NCBI GenBank assembly: GCA_007115705.1
Contig: QXEO01000553.1
Span: 12,636,491-12,700,490, forward strand
Reading direction: 5' to 3'
Length of the DNA: 64,000 nucleotides
Origin: Dactylis glomerata
Lineage: Eukaryota; Streptophyta; Magnoliopsida; Poales; Poaceae
Shown: piece by piece, positions 1 to 11,940 of the stretch
Position numbering within the stretch: the stretch's first letter is position 1
Layout of the letters: every line of letters starts with the position of its first letter
Notes under the pieces: model-generated
Database searches by the model: none
Told to the model about the DNA's origin: nothing
Seen by the model: only the letters and a program-made list of their open reading frames with translations
Made by a program: the position numbers and the translations under genes

Positions 1-1541
1 AGGATGCTAAGCCTAGGCTTATTAGATGGGTGTTGCTTTTACAAGAGTTTGATTTGCATATCGTAGATAGGAAAGGTGCTGAAAATCCTGTGGCTGACAA
101 CTTATCTAGACTGGAAAACATTTCTTTTGATCGTATTCCTATTAATGATAGTTTCCCAAATGAATAGTTGGCTGCAATTAATGTAACTTCACGAGACCTT
201 CCTTGGTATGCTGATTATGCTAACTTTATTGTTTCCAAGTATTTGCTTCCGACCTTTACAGCTCAGCAAAGAAGAAAATTCTTCTATGATTTGAGGCATT
301 ATTTTTGGGATGACCCACATTTATATAAAGAAGGAGTTGATGGTATCATGAGAAGATGCGTACCGGAATATGAACAACAAGAGATATTAAGGAAATGCCA
401 TAGCAGTGCTTATGGAGGGCATCATGCTGGAGATAGAACCGCGCAGAAGGTTCTACAATCAGGTTTTTATTGGCCAACCCTCTTTAAAGATGCCAGAAGG
501 TATGTTTTATCTTGCGATGAATGTCAAAGAGTTGGTTATATTTCTAGACGCAATGAGATGCCTATGAATTACACTCTTGTTATTGAACCGTTTGATTGTT
601 GGGGATTTGACTTTATGGGTCCTTTTCCTCCTTCAAAAGGCTATACCCATATACTTGTTGCTGTTGATTATGTTACTAAATGGGTAGAAGCCATACCTAC
701 AAAGAGTGCCGATGGTGAGACTTCGTTAAAAATGCTTAAGGATGTTATCTTTCCTAGGTTCGGAGTGCCTAGATATCTTATGACTGACGGAGGTTCTCAT
801 TTTATTCACGGTAGTTTTAGGAAAACTCTTGCTAAGTATGATGTCAATCATAGAATTGCTTCTGCTTATCATCCCCAAACTAGTGGGCAGGTAGAGCTTT
901 CAAATAGAGAGATCAAGTCTATCTTGCAGAAGACTGTTAATAAATCTAGGAAAAACTGGGCTAGTAAGTTAAACGACGCTTTATGGGCTTATAGAACTGC
1001 TTATAAGAATCCCATGGGTATGTCTCCTTATAAGATGGTTTACGGAAAAGCGTGTCACTTGCCCTTAGAATTAGAACACAAAGCTTTTTGGGCAGTGAGA
1101 GAGCTTAACAGAGATTTTAAACTAGCCGGTAAGAAAAGGTTGTTAGATTTGAGTTCTCTAGATGAGTGGAGAAACGAAGCGTATGAGAATGCCAGACTTT
1201 TCAAAGAGAAAGTCAAGCAATGGCATGATAAGAGAATTCTTAAGAGAGAGTTTCATGTTGGTGAGAAAGTTCTTTTGTATAGGTCTCGTCTCAGATTTTT
1301 TGCAGGAAAATTACTCTCTAAATGGGAAGGACCATATGTTATTGTGGAAGTGTACCGCTCAGGTGCTATTAAGATTGCTTCATTGAAAGATGATTCTACA
1401 CAAGTGGTGAATGGGCAAAGACTCAAGCATTATATTTCTGGAGATTCTTATAATGAAGATGTTGATGTTATCGAAACAGTTTCTCCGGAAGAATTTATCC
1501 AAGACAAATTGCAGGAACCTGCAGAGTTCGCTTTCGAGTAG
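1..1541 (+). pseudogene. Gypsy (Athila-type) pol, C-terminal part: end of RNase H plus integrase
   Basis: The window opens inside a retrotransposon polyprotein. Codons from position 3 read as the end of an RNase H region (DAKPRLIRWVLLLQEFDL, then PVADNLSRL). An in-frame amber codon at 165-167 interrupts it, where relatives have a sense codon. The open frame after it (168-1541) is integrase: a His2-Cys2 zinc finger (HSSAYGGHH, later CDECQ), then the catalytic triad, with D in WGFDFMGPF, D in LMTDGGSHF and E in GQVELSN, then a C-terminal region with KWEGPYVIVEVYRSG. Integrase inserts the cDNA into the genome. The RRNEMPMNYTLVIEPFD stretch resembles plant Athila-lineage integrases (family knowledge). 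The 5' part of the element lies outside the window. One stop in otherwise open coding suggests moderate age. Confidence 0.9.
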
Positions 1542-1667
1542 GTAACAGTTCTAGTCAGAAAAGTTTTGCGAAAAGTTCTTCTTTCAATATTTTTGCTGTT
1601 TTTACTAAATATGAAAAATCACGAGACGAAAAGGGGCAGGAAAAAGAGTCCTGTGTGTGTCTCACAC

Positions 1668-1713
1668 ACGGGTGGCGCGGGCCCACCCCTGGCCGCGCCA
1701 CCCCTGTGTGAGA
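1668..1713. repeat. GC-rich inverted repeat in the Gypsy leader, copy 1
   Basis: Two arms of about 18 bases (GGTGGCGCGG side and CCGCGCCACC side, about two mismatches) flank a short loop. The central 26 bases (1674-1699) are identical to 4399-4424 in the LTR of the same element. Confidence 0.7.
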
Positions 1714-1880
1714 ACACACCGGAACTCGTTTCCGTCCCGGCTTCCTCTTGTGACTTCGTTTCGATGTATAATTTTCGCCTATTTAACCCCCCGGAGTCCC
1801 CGAGGTCTGTATATCGTTTTCTCATCGTGTTTTGTTTCGAGCTGTTTCTGTTAGGAGTTGATCTTAAGCTTGGGGGAGTC

Positions 1881-2414
1881 ATGGCCTCTTCAAGCGGTGA
1901 CAAGGAGGAAACACCTCCGGAGGATTACACCAAAGATTTCCAGCTTAAAGAAGAGGTTGAAAGCGAAGATGAAGAGGAAGATCAAAGTCCGAGGCCGAGC
2001 ACCGTGATTGCCAGCATAGGGGTGGTGACAGATTATGACAAGTTCAAGAAGAGTGCTCGCATAAGGACCGGAGGAGGTGTGCCGCATCACACCTTAGCTC
2101 CACGGACGTCTCCACCACGCCAAAATCCTTTCCATACTCTGATTCATGAGCATCAGTTCCAAAAGGTGCCCAAATCACGATTACCCTCTGGCTGGGATAT
2201 AGATCGTTCTAACAATGCAGGGACAGGAAGTTCCAAGGGTGAAGAAGGATGGGGAAATAATTCCAAGAGCTGGGATTCTCTTGCTGACAGGTTCATGAAC
2301 CGTGTTGAGCACAATTCCGAGATGACTCGTAACCTCGAGTACAAGATTGATGATCTGAAGGATTTGATTGAGAAGCTTATTAGAGATTATTCACCGCCAC
2401 CACCAAAGGAGTAA
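1881..2414 (+). CDS. Second ORF of the Athila-type Gypsy element, in the env-like position (178 aa)
   Basis: The likely start is the ATG at 1881, just after a polypurine stretch (AAGCTTGGGGGAG). The frame stays open upstream to 1566, but that part crosses the GC-rich inverted repeat and looks non-coding. The protein begins MASSSGDKEETPPEDY. It has an acidic stretch (EEVESEDEEEDQ), a basic, proline-rich middle, and a C-terminal helical segment with heptad-like spacing (MTRNLEYKIDDLKDLIEKLI) that could form a coiled coil. I see no signal peptide or membrane segment in this frame, so nothing directly supports an envelope protein. Athila-lineage elements commonly carry an extra ORF between integrase and the 3' LTR, and this sits there. 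Function unknown. Confidence 0.55.
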   Translation: MASSSGDKEETPPEDYTKDFQLKEEVESEDEEEDQSPRPSTVIASIGVVTDYDKFKKSARIRTGGGVPHHTLAPRTSPPRQNPFHTLIHEHQFQKVPKSRLPSGWDIDRSNNAGTGSSKGEEGWGNNSKSWDSLADRFMNRVEHNSEMTRNLEYKIDDLKDLIEKLIRDYSPPPPKE

Positions 2415-4107
2415 TTCGTCATCGGTTTAGGCATCCCCTTGGCTTGTTCCAAGCTCGGGGGAGTGCCGCGGTATCACATCGTTACCTTTTGCTCATTTAC
2501 CTTTCAAGTAGAGTCATATCATGAATAGAGAAGTTATCATATAGAATAGTTTGCAGCTGGAAGTATCCTCCTTAGTTAGTTATCTATGTATCCCTTGGTG
2601 TGAGTTGCGGTAATGAAATATTAATGAGAAGTTTTATCGTTTACTTTTCGCACACTTTATGTTAGTCTGCAATCTCTCTTGTATGACTAGTCTTGTTGAT
2701 TGGTATTGGTATCACATTGGGAGCATGAGTAGATTTAGTTGGTTTTGGCAAACCTAGCTTGGTCAGTAGCAACTTTACCTTGAAGTTTGAGTAGAAAATA
2801 ATAAAGAAGTGCTTGCAGTTTCATCACTTCAGTTTTCCCTTATGTTTGGCTTATAAGCATTGTTATTCTTAAAGTTAAAATCATTGTACTTTCAAGGGAG
2901 TTTGCATGATTGTTCTTATCATATGTATGTTTGTTGGTTTCATGCAACTCTTATGCTTGCTACCCAACCTTGCTAGCCAAAAACCTGTACTGAGAGGGAA
3001 TACTTCTCGTGCATCCAAATCCCAAAAGCCAAGTTATTTCCAAAGAGTCCACTATAAATTCCTATGCATGGTATTTCAAGCCATTCCAAGTAAATTTTCA
3101 TGTGCTACCTTTCAAAAAACCTTCAAACACTTCTCATTTTGTGCCACTGTTTTTAGCTCATGAGGACGTAGTGGATGGGTTTGTTATCTTCCATACTAAA
3201 TTAAGTACCCTTCGACTAGGCAGCTTCATCTGCTCGTCATTAATTTTGCAAGGGAGCTGGTCATACCATTATAATCTCAAAAAGAAAAAGAAAGAAAAAG
3301 GCACTCCTACAATGGATTGTGAAAGTTGGTCGGCACCCGATGGAATCGGTTAGCCATGGTTTGAGAAAGGAAAAAGGTGGGGAGGAGTGCAACGCTATAA
3401 AAGAGCACTAAAGTGCCAATTAATCAAACATCTCGGAACCGCTCTCACTTGTTTAGTATGGAAGATATCAAGAACTCCGTTGCTAGTCGTTGACAAAAGC
3501 AATCACCTCTCAAAATAACTTTTACCTCTGTTTTACAAATGAAAAGCTCCAGCACATGTTTAATCCCTGCTTCCCTCTACGAAGGGCCTATCTTTTACTT
3601 TTATGTTGAGTCAACCTATTTCCCTCTGTCTCAAGCAAGCATTTGAGTTGTTATGATTCACTCATCCATATGTTGATCCGTTTAATCATGTCTTTTATCT
3701 TCCTTGTTTTGTATAATGCTTTTTCCTGAAGGAATATATCTTTGAAAGCTTTCTTTGAATGCAAAAGTTTACTTTGTTGAGCATAAAGTCTTTGCTATAT
3801 TAGCTCTGTTTTAAAAGGCTCTGTTTTAAAAGAGAGAATAGTTTGTTCTCCACCCTTCGACTAAGAACTAAGGTTTGCCATTGCTAATTATAATTTACCT
3901 TGTGCATCTTTACATGTGATTCCCTTTTACCTATTGCAAGTCTACATCTTATAAAGGGAAGTTGCTGTCTATTATAATTTGTGCCTTAGTGAATGTGATG
4001 CTTCTGGTCCGTATTTTGATTATCGACACTTCACTCCATAAACCTGTGGTCATGTTTACCGAGTTTAGTTTTCGCTTGGGGACAAGCGAAGTCTAAGCTT
4101 GGGGGGT
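2415..4107 (+). other. Non-coding 3' region of the Athila-type Gypsy element, ending in the polypurine tract
   Basis: There is no convincing ORF in these 1.7 kb. A purine-rich AAGCTCGGGGGAG-like stretch at about 2450 resembles the one before the second ORF. The region ends with AAGCTTGGGGGG at 4095-4106, directly before the LTR, which fits the polypurine tract that primes plus-strand synthesis. Confidence 0.7.
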
Positions 4108-5622
4108 TGATACGTCCAATTTGCATCACTATTTTGTATCATAATTTACTGTTATTCATTGATATATTTCATATTTAGATAAGTTACTTATGTTATTTCC
4201 TTTGTTTTCACATGTTTGATGATCATCGGAGGAGTTGCTGCCGGAGTCAGGGTTCTGCTGGAAAAAGGACCATCAAGAGACCATATTTTGAAGATCAGGA
4301 AAATTCCAGGAAAATACCTAGAAATTATATTTTCCCAGAAGACTCAGGAAGCCAGAAGGGGGAGTCGAGAGGAGCCAGGGGGCTCCACACGCCAGGGCGG
4401 CGCGGGCCCACCCCTGGCCGCGCCAGCCCTGCGTGGGGCCACCCTGGCCCACCTCTGGTCTCGCTCCTCCGCGTACATCATCGTCCCCGAAAACCTAAGT
4501 CAAGGGGGGGGGTCTCAGAGTTAGACACAGCCGCCTCTGCGGGGCGGAGAACACCAGAGAGAGAAAGCTCTCCGGCAGGGAGAAATCTGCCGGGGAAATT
4601 CCTTCCTGGAGAGGGGAGATCGTCGCCATCGTCATCACCATCGCACTGGACTTCATCGGGATCATCATCATCATCATCATCTCCATCACCAGCACCTTCA
4701 TCTCCACCATCACCACGCCGTCCCGCTGTAACATCTTGAGTTGGATCTTGTTATATTCATAGGGGAAACTTTCCCGGTGTTGATTACTCTTGTAGTTGAT
4801 GCTATTGGGTGGAACCGTTGAATTAAGGTTTATGTTTAGATTGTTATTTACCATTATTTCACCTCTGATCATGATCCATATGATGTCTTGTGAGTAGTTC
4901 GTTTAGTTCTTGAGGACATGGGAGAAGTCAAGATGTTAGTAGTGAATTATTGTTGAGAAATATTTAGTGGTTTGATATTGTTGTGGTGCTATTTCACTAG
5001 TGGTGTCATGTGAACGTCGACTACATGATACTTCACCATTTATGGGCCTAGTGAGATGCATTGTGTATTTGGCTACCGACTGTGTGGTTGCTGGAGTGAC
5101 AGAAACCTAAACCTCCGTTGGGAAACCATTGCACCAGGGAGCATAGGATCCTAGAGTTTAAGGCTGTGGTTAGATTTATCTTAATTACTTTCTTGTATTT
5201 GCGGATGCTTGCAAGGGGTATAATCACAAGTGTGTATTTATCCTAGTAATGGTAGTGCGCTAGCACAGGTTCACCCCCATAACACTTACCAAACCAATGA
5301 ATACTATTGGCTCTATGAAGTGAAAGCTCTTGACAGAAAACTCCCGTGTGTCCTCGAGAACGTTTGGTTATTATAAGTACACAACCGGCTTGTCCTTTGC
5401 TGAATAAAGGATTGGGCCACTTGCTGCAATTGTTACTACTGTCTTTTATTTACTCGCACTTTATTTACTCGTATTACCAAATACTCCTGAAAACCTGTTT
5501 GCTAGTATTTACAGTGATTCCTTGGTCAAAACTGCTCGTCAACACCTTCTGCTCCTCGTTGGGTTCGACACTCTTATTTATCGAAAGTACTACGATACAC
5601 CCCCTATACTTGTGGGTCATCA
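4108..5622 (+). repeat. 3' LTR of the Athila-type Gypsy element
   Basis: Begins TGATACGTCC right after the polypurine tract and ends GGGTCATCA, giving the TG...CA ends of an LTR; about 1515 bp. The 5' LTR lies upstream of the window, so the target duplication (would be CCGCA at 5623-5627) cannot be checked. It holds a copy of the GC-rich inverted repeat (4399-4424) and an ATC-rich microsatellite at about 4622-4715. Open frames inside it are low-complexity and not treated as genes. Confidence 0.85.
4389..4450. repeat. GC-rich inverted repeat in the Gypsy LTR, copy 2
   Basis: The core at 4399-4424 is the same 26-mer as 1674-1699, with arms GGCGCGG and CCGCGCC. The outer arms are extended but less well matched than in copy 1. 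Confidence 0.65.
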
Positions 5623-8067
5623 CCGCACTGACCAAAATCGGCAGCAGGAGAGCTGCGAGGAGAGCGGCGCGTGAGCAGGGGCGGTTGCTGCGGTGAGTTC
5701 GGGGACGGGATGAGAGCATAGAACCACCTGCTACTTCCGGCAACGAAAATGGACTTCCCAATTGATTCACTTTGGCCGAAGGGACAACGTCACCTGCGGG
5801 GAACAGATCAGATGCGGGGGAAGACGACAAGAGCATCCATATCGGTTCTGTCGAGACAGATCAATCGGTGTTGGGCATTATGTAAGCTGTGGCCGGCGGC
5901 GGGCATCAAGAAGCTGCCGAGCAGTTCGGCAACCATATCAAACGCTGAGGTGATTATGTATTTGCAAACATGCTGTAGTCAGTACTCAGTAGCTGTGGTC
6001 CGTGAATACGATTTCAATCGCCATGGCGTGATTTAGGTAGTCTACTTGAGAATTCAGAGCTTCAGATAACTAGGTAGTCGTAGATCTGAAGATCACATAC
6101 CTTAAAAGGACGGAATCAGAGTTACAAAAATGTGATGCACCTGTACCGGGTTCAGTTAACTAAAAATTGATACTCTTTTCAGAACACATGCATCCTTTGC
6201 GAAGTTTGATTTATGGATCCTCATAGCAAAGCTGTCCTCCTTTCGAACTAAAGCAGAGCAGCAAGCAACGCGCAAATAGACACGGGACTTGATGCCTAAC
6301 CGAGCAAGCGAGCGAGCGAACGCCGATGGCGGCACCAAAGTGGTGGTGCTGGCCATTGCCGGCGTGGCTTGGCTCCGGAGTAGCATGGTTCGTCCTGCTG
6401 AATGTCGTCCTGGGCGCCATCTTTGCCTTGTACTTGTGGGCGCAGCCACAGTCGCGGTCTCAGCGCCACGGCGGGAGCGGGATCACGCCCACGGCCTCGT
6501 CGGTGCTGCTGTAGAAGTTCAAGTCTCGATCCTTCTCCATCTTCTCCTCCCCGTCGTCGGGCTTCCACACGACGGCGGACGACTCACCCTCCACCTTAGG
6601 CTTTGTTCGTTTCGTCCCACCCCCGCCGGGATCGGGCCGCAATCCCCGTGGGTCGGCCAGGATCCGACCCGCCGGTGTTTAATCCCGGCCCGTTCTTATT
6701 GTCTGTTCGGTTAAACCCAGTCAGGATTTCACCCCATCCAATTTCCCCCCAAACCTGCTCCGTTACACCGGGTTACAAAACTCTCTCCCGTGGATTCTAT
6801 CCTGAAATGGTACGATGAAAAAAAAGTGGAGTGCTTCGTTCCCCTCTCTCGTTCCTGTGCGACATCGGCCATGGCCCCGACTACGGGAGCGGACGGGACA
6901 GCGGCGGACAAGGGGACCGGGGAGCGGTGGCGGGAGAAACTGAAGGCGACGAGCTCGTTGCCTTCCCATCCCTGACAAAAATTGGCCACGAGCTCGCAGC
7001 TACCACGCGTAGCATCTCCTCGTGCTCCACGCCTCGGCTCCGGCGCAACTACATCGAATGGGATCGGAGGTCGCCGCCCAACGCTGCAGAGGAAGGAGGC
7101 ACGGACGATGGCGAGGGGGGCACCGCGGTGGTCGCGATCGCCGGACTGGCGCGACGCCGGGTGGGGAAGAGAGGCCGTCAGTTATCGTTGTTGCCCCCTG
7201 GCTGGCACCGCACCTGTGAGGAGGAGAGGCGTCTAGGGAGGGGTGACACGGGGACCTCGTGATGCGGAAGAAGCGAACGAGCAGGTCGTCGGCAGGCGGC
7301 AGCTGGTCGCCTCGATGGATGGGAGGCGGGCGAGTGGGTGGCCGGCCGGTGGGCAGCTGCTGCTCGCAAGTCGCCTCGATGGATAGGAAACGGACGAGCG
7401 CGTGGCCGGTGGTGGGCGAGTCCCTTGGTCCTCGCGGTGGACGGGGTAGGACGGCCGGAATCCAGATAGAGCTGCGCCGAGCCGCCGGCGGCTGCCGCCT
7501 ATGCGACTCCTCAATCAGTCAATCGTGGTCGTGGTCTCGTGGAGTCAAGCAGAGAGATAGGGTTGGGCGATTTGGTTTTTTTTTACAAGGTTGGGCGATT
7601 TGGTGAGCGAGAGAGTAAGTGGAGTCGTGGTCATGGGCAGGGAGGAGAGAATACGTGGAGCGGTTAGGGACAATTTAGTTTTCTTAAGGAAAATTAAAAG
7701 CAAAGCAGTCAACAAATTAATCAGCAACAATGTTTGGGACATGACATCTGAATATCAATAGATTCTTGCACTACAAAAATAGTATATGTTAAGCAAGTAT
7801 TCAGTACTCTTGATCTAGCCATCCGACGACGGCCGGAACATCAACCACAGAGACACATGAACGCCACCGCTGCTCATTCGTTTGAGCGTTTTTGTTGCTT
7901 CTCATGGGTCTGGGTCTATGTGGTGAGCGTCGTTGTTGCTGCTCATGGGTCTGGGGCTTCACCTCCCTTGTTGTGGTATGATCTATGTCCTGCTTAGTTT
8001 TAGACTACCGTTTGCAGCCTGAACAGAGATCGAAGTGATAAACATGTAATACATACTAGGAAATATT
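5623..8067. other. Unassigned DNA between the Gypsy LTR and the CACTA element
   Basis: A mix of GC-rich stretches (5640-5930, 6300-6700, 6850-7500) and AT-rich DNA. Several overlapping ORFs on both strands in the GC-rich parts (for example 6831-7262) show no family signature and look like composition effects. It may be, in part, the interior of the Helitron that ends at 9947, whose 5' end I could not find. Confidence 0.4.
6326..6600 (+). pseudogene. Possible DUF4408-like N-terminal fragment, broken
   Basis: An ATG at 6326 in a good plant context (GCCGATGGCG) opens MAAPKWWCWPLPAWLGSG, followed by a hydrophobic segment (VAWFVLLNVVLGAIFALYLW) that could span a membrane. The same frame meets a stop at 6512-6514, then continues with KFKSRSFSIF and an acidic/Ser-rich tail. 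A short N-terminal hydrophobic stretch, then a Ser-rich SVLL..FKSRSFSIF block, recalls plant DUF4408/DUF761 cotton-fibre-type proteins. This is pattern recognition only. The TAG stop and lack of a downstream partner make it a fragment at best. The opposite strand is also open, a composition effect. Confidence 0.35.
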
Positions 8068-9452
8068 CATTGGTAGAAAAAGGGGCTTTATTCTCGGTTG
8101 GTAAGGGGCTTTAGTCCCGGATGTCCAACCGGGACTAGCAAAGCGGGACTAAAGCCCCTCCTCTTTAGTCCTGGTTGCTCACAAACCGAGACTAAAGGTC
8201 CTCCACGTGGTCCGGGTCGTGTGCAGAAGGCTGGAGGACCCTTTAGTCCCGGTTGGTGGCTCCAACCGGGACTAAAGGGATCCGATATAATTTCTGGTAG
8301 AATTACTGAAAAAAGCCCAATTTTTTTTCAGATTTTTTTAAATTTTCATATTTTTAAATATTTGAATTGTTTAACAATCTCCACTCTCCACTCTCCACTT
8401 AATCTCTAATCATCTCTATTCTCATGTCAAATTATATACTTATGGTCCTCACTTCCCAGTCGGTCACCCATCCTCACACTACTCCACCCTTAGCACGCTT
8501 AACTTCTCCATTCCTTCCCTACTACCTTCAAACACTGCACTCGCGACTTCTTGATAATGCTATGCTATCAATTCTATTAACCCATACACTTTGGTAACAT
8601 ATGATTTTAATTTTTTGAATTCCAAATAATTCACAAAATAAGCAACAATGATAAAGTAATAATAAGCATCAATGAATTCCAAATAATCTTTATGCATAAT
8701 TTAATTATTAATTTTTAAACTCAAAATATTCAACAAATAATAAAAAAACTTAAAAAATTCCAAAATTCTAAAATTAATAAAAATCTTCAAAATGACCAAA
8801 AAGTAGAAGAAACAACAAAAGAAATGAAAAAATCCAAAAAAAATCATTTTTTTCTCATTATTTTTGACAAAATCTAAAATCTTCCTGCTTTCATATTTTC
8901 CTTTGGAATTTTGAGAAACAAGAAATTGTGCAAACGGCCGTAGGATGTTGAAATCGGATGTAAAATTTTGTGTAGATAGTTTTTCATATATTATACGTTT
9001 TTTTTCGAGTCCATATGCAAAAGTTATAGCCGTTTTAATTTGGAACAACCTTTTTTTGCAAAAAAAATCAAAATTCAAATTTTCAAATTTTCCATAAAAG
9101 TTGATTGCGTGAGGTACATGCATGTTAAAGGATTTTGAAATTTGAAATTTTTATCATTTTCGTTTATTTGTTTTATACGTTTTTTGTGCGCGGGGGGGGG
9201 GGGGGGGTCGGAATGAGAGGAAAAATTGGCGCCGGACCTTTAGTCCCGATTTGAACCACAAACCGGGACTAAAGGTAGGGACCTTTAGTCCCGGTTGGTG
9301 GCTCAAACCGGGACTAAAACCTTTATTTGAACCGGAATTAATGCTTCCTGGCCCACATTTTTATTTGAACCGGGACTAATGCTTATATTAGTCGCGGACC
9401 AAATTGTTTAGGGACTAAAGGGGTCGAACGGAAGCCCTTTTTTCTACTAGTG
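8068..9452. mobile_element. Non-autonomous CACTA (DTC) element
   Basis: The right end, read inward, is CACTAGTAGAAAAAAGGGC. The left end is CATTGGTAGAAAAAGGGGC (one change in CACTG). The element is flanked on both sides by ATT (8065-8067 and 9453-9455), the 3-bp duplication typical of CACTA. Many direct and inverted copies of TTTAGTCCCGG / CCGGGACTAAA cluster at 8108-8280 and 9237-9420; in CACTA elements such subterminal repeats bind transposase. The 1.1 kb between is AT-rich with a G-run at 9192-9207 and no transposase. A 140-aa open frame at 8701-9123 (-) is lysine/phenylalanine-rich low complexity. It would need a transposase in trans. Confidence 0.85.
9192..9207 (+). repeat. Run of 16 G inside the CACTA element
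   Basis: An uninterrupted poly-G tract following TTTTTGTGCGC. Length is prone to slippage and sequencing error. Confidence 0.9.
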
Positions 9453-9947
9453 ATTAGTGGATGGATGCTCACGAGATATTCAGGTTGGGAAGGGAGGCAG
9501 CTGTAGAATTGCAGAAAGGAGTGCTTCAGACTTCGTTCTAACGACTGGATTGATTACTAATCATAGGAAAATAATATACTCCATAGTTTTAATTAATTAA
9601 TTTTTCCAGCTATAGAATGTCATAGACACGTAAAATGAGAGTCCATTGTGGCAACGTTTTTTGTGCTATGACTGCCATCAATAGATGATGTCAACATCTA
9701 CTATCTGCATTACTGCAAATTCCATTACATTCATAGTTATACGGAGACGACTAAGATACTTTAGGCCTCTTACTGGCAATTAATGGCAACGGCCTCATCC
9801 AATTTTGGGGTAGTTGAATAACCTATTTTTTTTATGTTTTCTAATACTATGTGGTTATATATGTGAATATTGTTGTTCATTTTATATTAACATGTGTGAT
9901 GCCGAAAATATCTTAAAGGCCGTAGCATCGCACGAGCATTCAGCTAG
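9453..9947 (+). mobile_element. 3' end of a Helitron (first link of the Helitron chain)
   Basis: Ends with an imperfect hairpin GGCCGTAGCATCGCACGAGC (9919-9937), then ATTCAG and CTAG at 9944-9947, followed by T: the Helitron 3' signature (stem-loop about 10 nt before CTRR). The 5' end was not found; it may lie beyond the CACTA element or be lost. AT-rich, no ORF of note. Confidence 0.65.
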
Positions 9948-9962
9948 TAATAATAATAATAA

Positions 9963-11940
9963 TCTAAACTAATAATACGGCTTGAGGACGTGATGGTCAA
10001 AAAACCGTGGTACGTCAAAAAATCACCGGTCTATTTTCCTAGGTCAACAAAATCGGCCCGTCCGTCCGTGTGAAAAACCGAAGAAGCCGCGTGCACGCCC
10101 TCTCCCGGATCCCCACTTCGATCTCTCTCTACCATCTACGTTCGTCGAAAACGATCGAAGAACTCCTAGATCGAACTCTCCCGGGGCCCTTCCCCAGTTC
10201 CCCTCCGCTACCCTCTTCCAACTCTCCCGGGGCCGGATCGACGTCCTCGCCGTACGCCGCCCATGAGCCGGCGTGGGCCTCGTTATGTAAAGTCGTTCTG
10301 CAATTACCCCCGCACTGGCCTCCTCCGCCCACCACGCAGGGCACCAGGCCGGAATCCCACCGCACCACCGGGTCTCCCCGCCGCCGTTGCTGGTCAGTGA
10401 GAGGAAGGAGGGCGCGGCCGGATTTTGTGTGGGTGTCGATGTTGGCATGGAGCGGGGGGGACACGACGGCCCAGCGGCGGCCGGGGAGATGGACTGGCCT
10501 GCTAGGAAGAATTGCATACAGATCTCGCCATGGCCAATATCACACAGCTCCTTCTTCCACCGCGGCCACCCCTGGGTCCACATCGTACGCTGCCAGATCT
10601 CGCCAGGACCTTACAAAAAAAGATCTCGCCAGGAGCCGCACCTCTGTCCTAGCAGTGTCCCTAGGCGAGCCATGCGTACGCAGCAGATGCAGACTGCTCA
10701 CTCGCTCGCCAGCGTTGCGCCATCGAAGCCAGAGCCCATGCCACCAAGAACTTCCATGGCGCCACTGACGGGAGAGATGGATGTGAAGCTGAGGTCGGCC
10801 TCACACTGCCGCCACTCTGAATTCGCGCATGTGCCGGCCTGAAATTCCCTTGCGAATTGGTCAGCTTAAATTTTAGAATTTAGACTATCTGAATCATAAG
10901 ATTGCTTAAGTTACTGATGAATATCGTAGATGCTTATGCACCGGCTGTTAGTGATGCCTGCGAACTATGGGAGAAGCCCTGAGATTCTTGAGTTGAACAC
11001 CCTTATGTTAACCTCCACTCTTGTACTAGCACGTTTAAGTGTTCAGAGATAAGACTTATGGTGGATTGTATAACACGGTGATTTTAAACCTCAATTCAAA
11101 GAGAAGGGTTTCAAGTTGGTTTTTCTCCACCTCTAGAATATATATCGTTGAGCTTTGCTAATCCACAAAGATTATCCATGTTGAAAGATAGTTATGCTCT
11201 GAAAGTGCTCAAACCTGGAAGCTATTTCATTGACATATTTGTTGATTCATCTACAGTATGGTATATGTTCACCTCATTGATTTTCTGTTACGTATTGATG
11301 TAATTTTGTAAGCCTGGCTTTCCAAGTTTCTAGAAAAATTCCAATAAATCACTTTTGTTACAAGTTGTAAATCGGCAAAATTGATACCATTAATTTGGAG
11401 AGAGATAATGGTTTCTTTCAGATGGATGTTCAAATTTTTCTGATCAAAATTCAAATTTGTTAGAAAAGTTAAAAAAAGGAAATCTTTGATGTCTCGTCTA
11501 TAGGGGTGGGAACTGGTAGCGGATAGTCCATATTATCCGACATTCGTATTCGAGAAATTGAAAATGGTTGTGGTATTCGCATCTGTATTCATTTTAGAAA
11601 TGTGAAAACGGATATGGGAAGAGCACTATGCGATCCGCATCTGATCCGTTTCATCCCTACTCGTCTGTCAGGTAAGGTGAGATGGTGTAATTTTTAAGCG
11701 ACGACAATGCTAGGGAAGGACCAATAAAAAGAGAACAAAGGTGGAGTGGAAGAAGAGGTCAAGAAATATTTAAGGAAACATGACAACAATAAGTGAGGAA
11801 AGAAGCAGGGACACCGTTGATATTCACCGTTGTAGGAGTGAAAACCACATTCTTTACGTTTCAATCACATTTCAAAACTGAAATAATTATTGTGTCTAAA
11901 TTTTTTATTATCTCGTGGCAACGCACGAGCATTCATCTAG
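9963..11940 (+). mobile_element. Non-autonomous Helitron, chain unit 1
   Basis: The 5' end TCTAAACTAATAATACGG follows an A at 9962. The 3' end is the hairpin CTCGTGGCAACGCACGAG (11912-11929), then CATTCAT and CTAG (11937-11940), followed by T. About 2.0 kb. There is no Rep/helicase coding, so it is non-autonomous. The first 900 bp include a GC-rich block (10070-10840) with overlapping ORFs on both strands (for example 10070-10768 +), perhaps captured from the 5' end of a gene but not identifiable. The rest is AT-rich. The first 60 or so bases (CGGCTTGAGGACGTGATGG onward) are shared with the other chain units. Confidence 0.8.

Noticed and set aside
4212..4739. 175-aa and overlapping ORFs in the Gypsy LTR
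   Set aside because: Frames cross the GC hairpin and an ATC microsatellite; LTR promoter/leader DNA, not a gene.
6831..7606. Arg/Gly/Ser-rich ORFs on both strands
   Set aside because: High GC removes stop codons; no start context, domain or homologue recognised.
8701..9123. 140-aa ORF on the - strand in the CACTA element
   Set aside because: Lys/Phe/Ile low-complexity from AT-rich DNA; no transposase motif.
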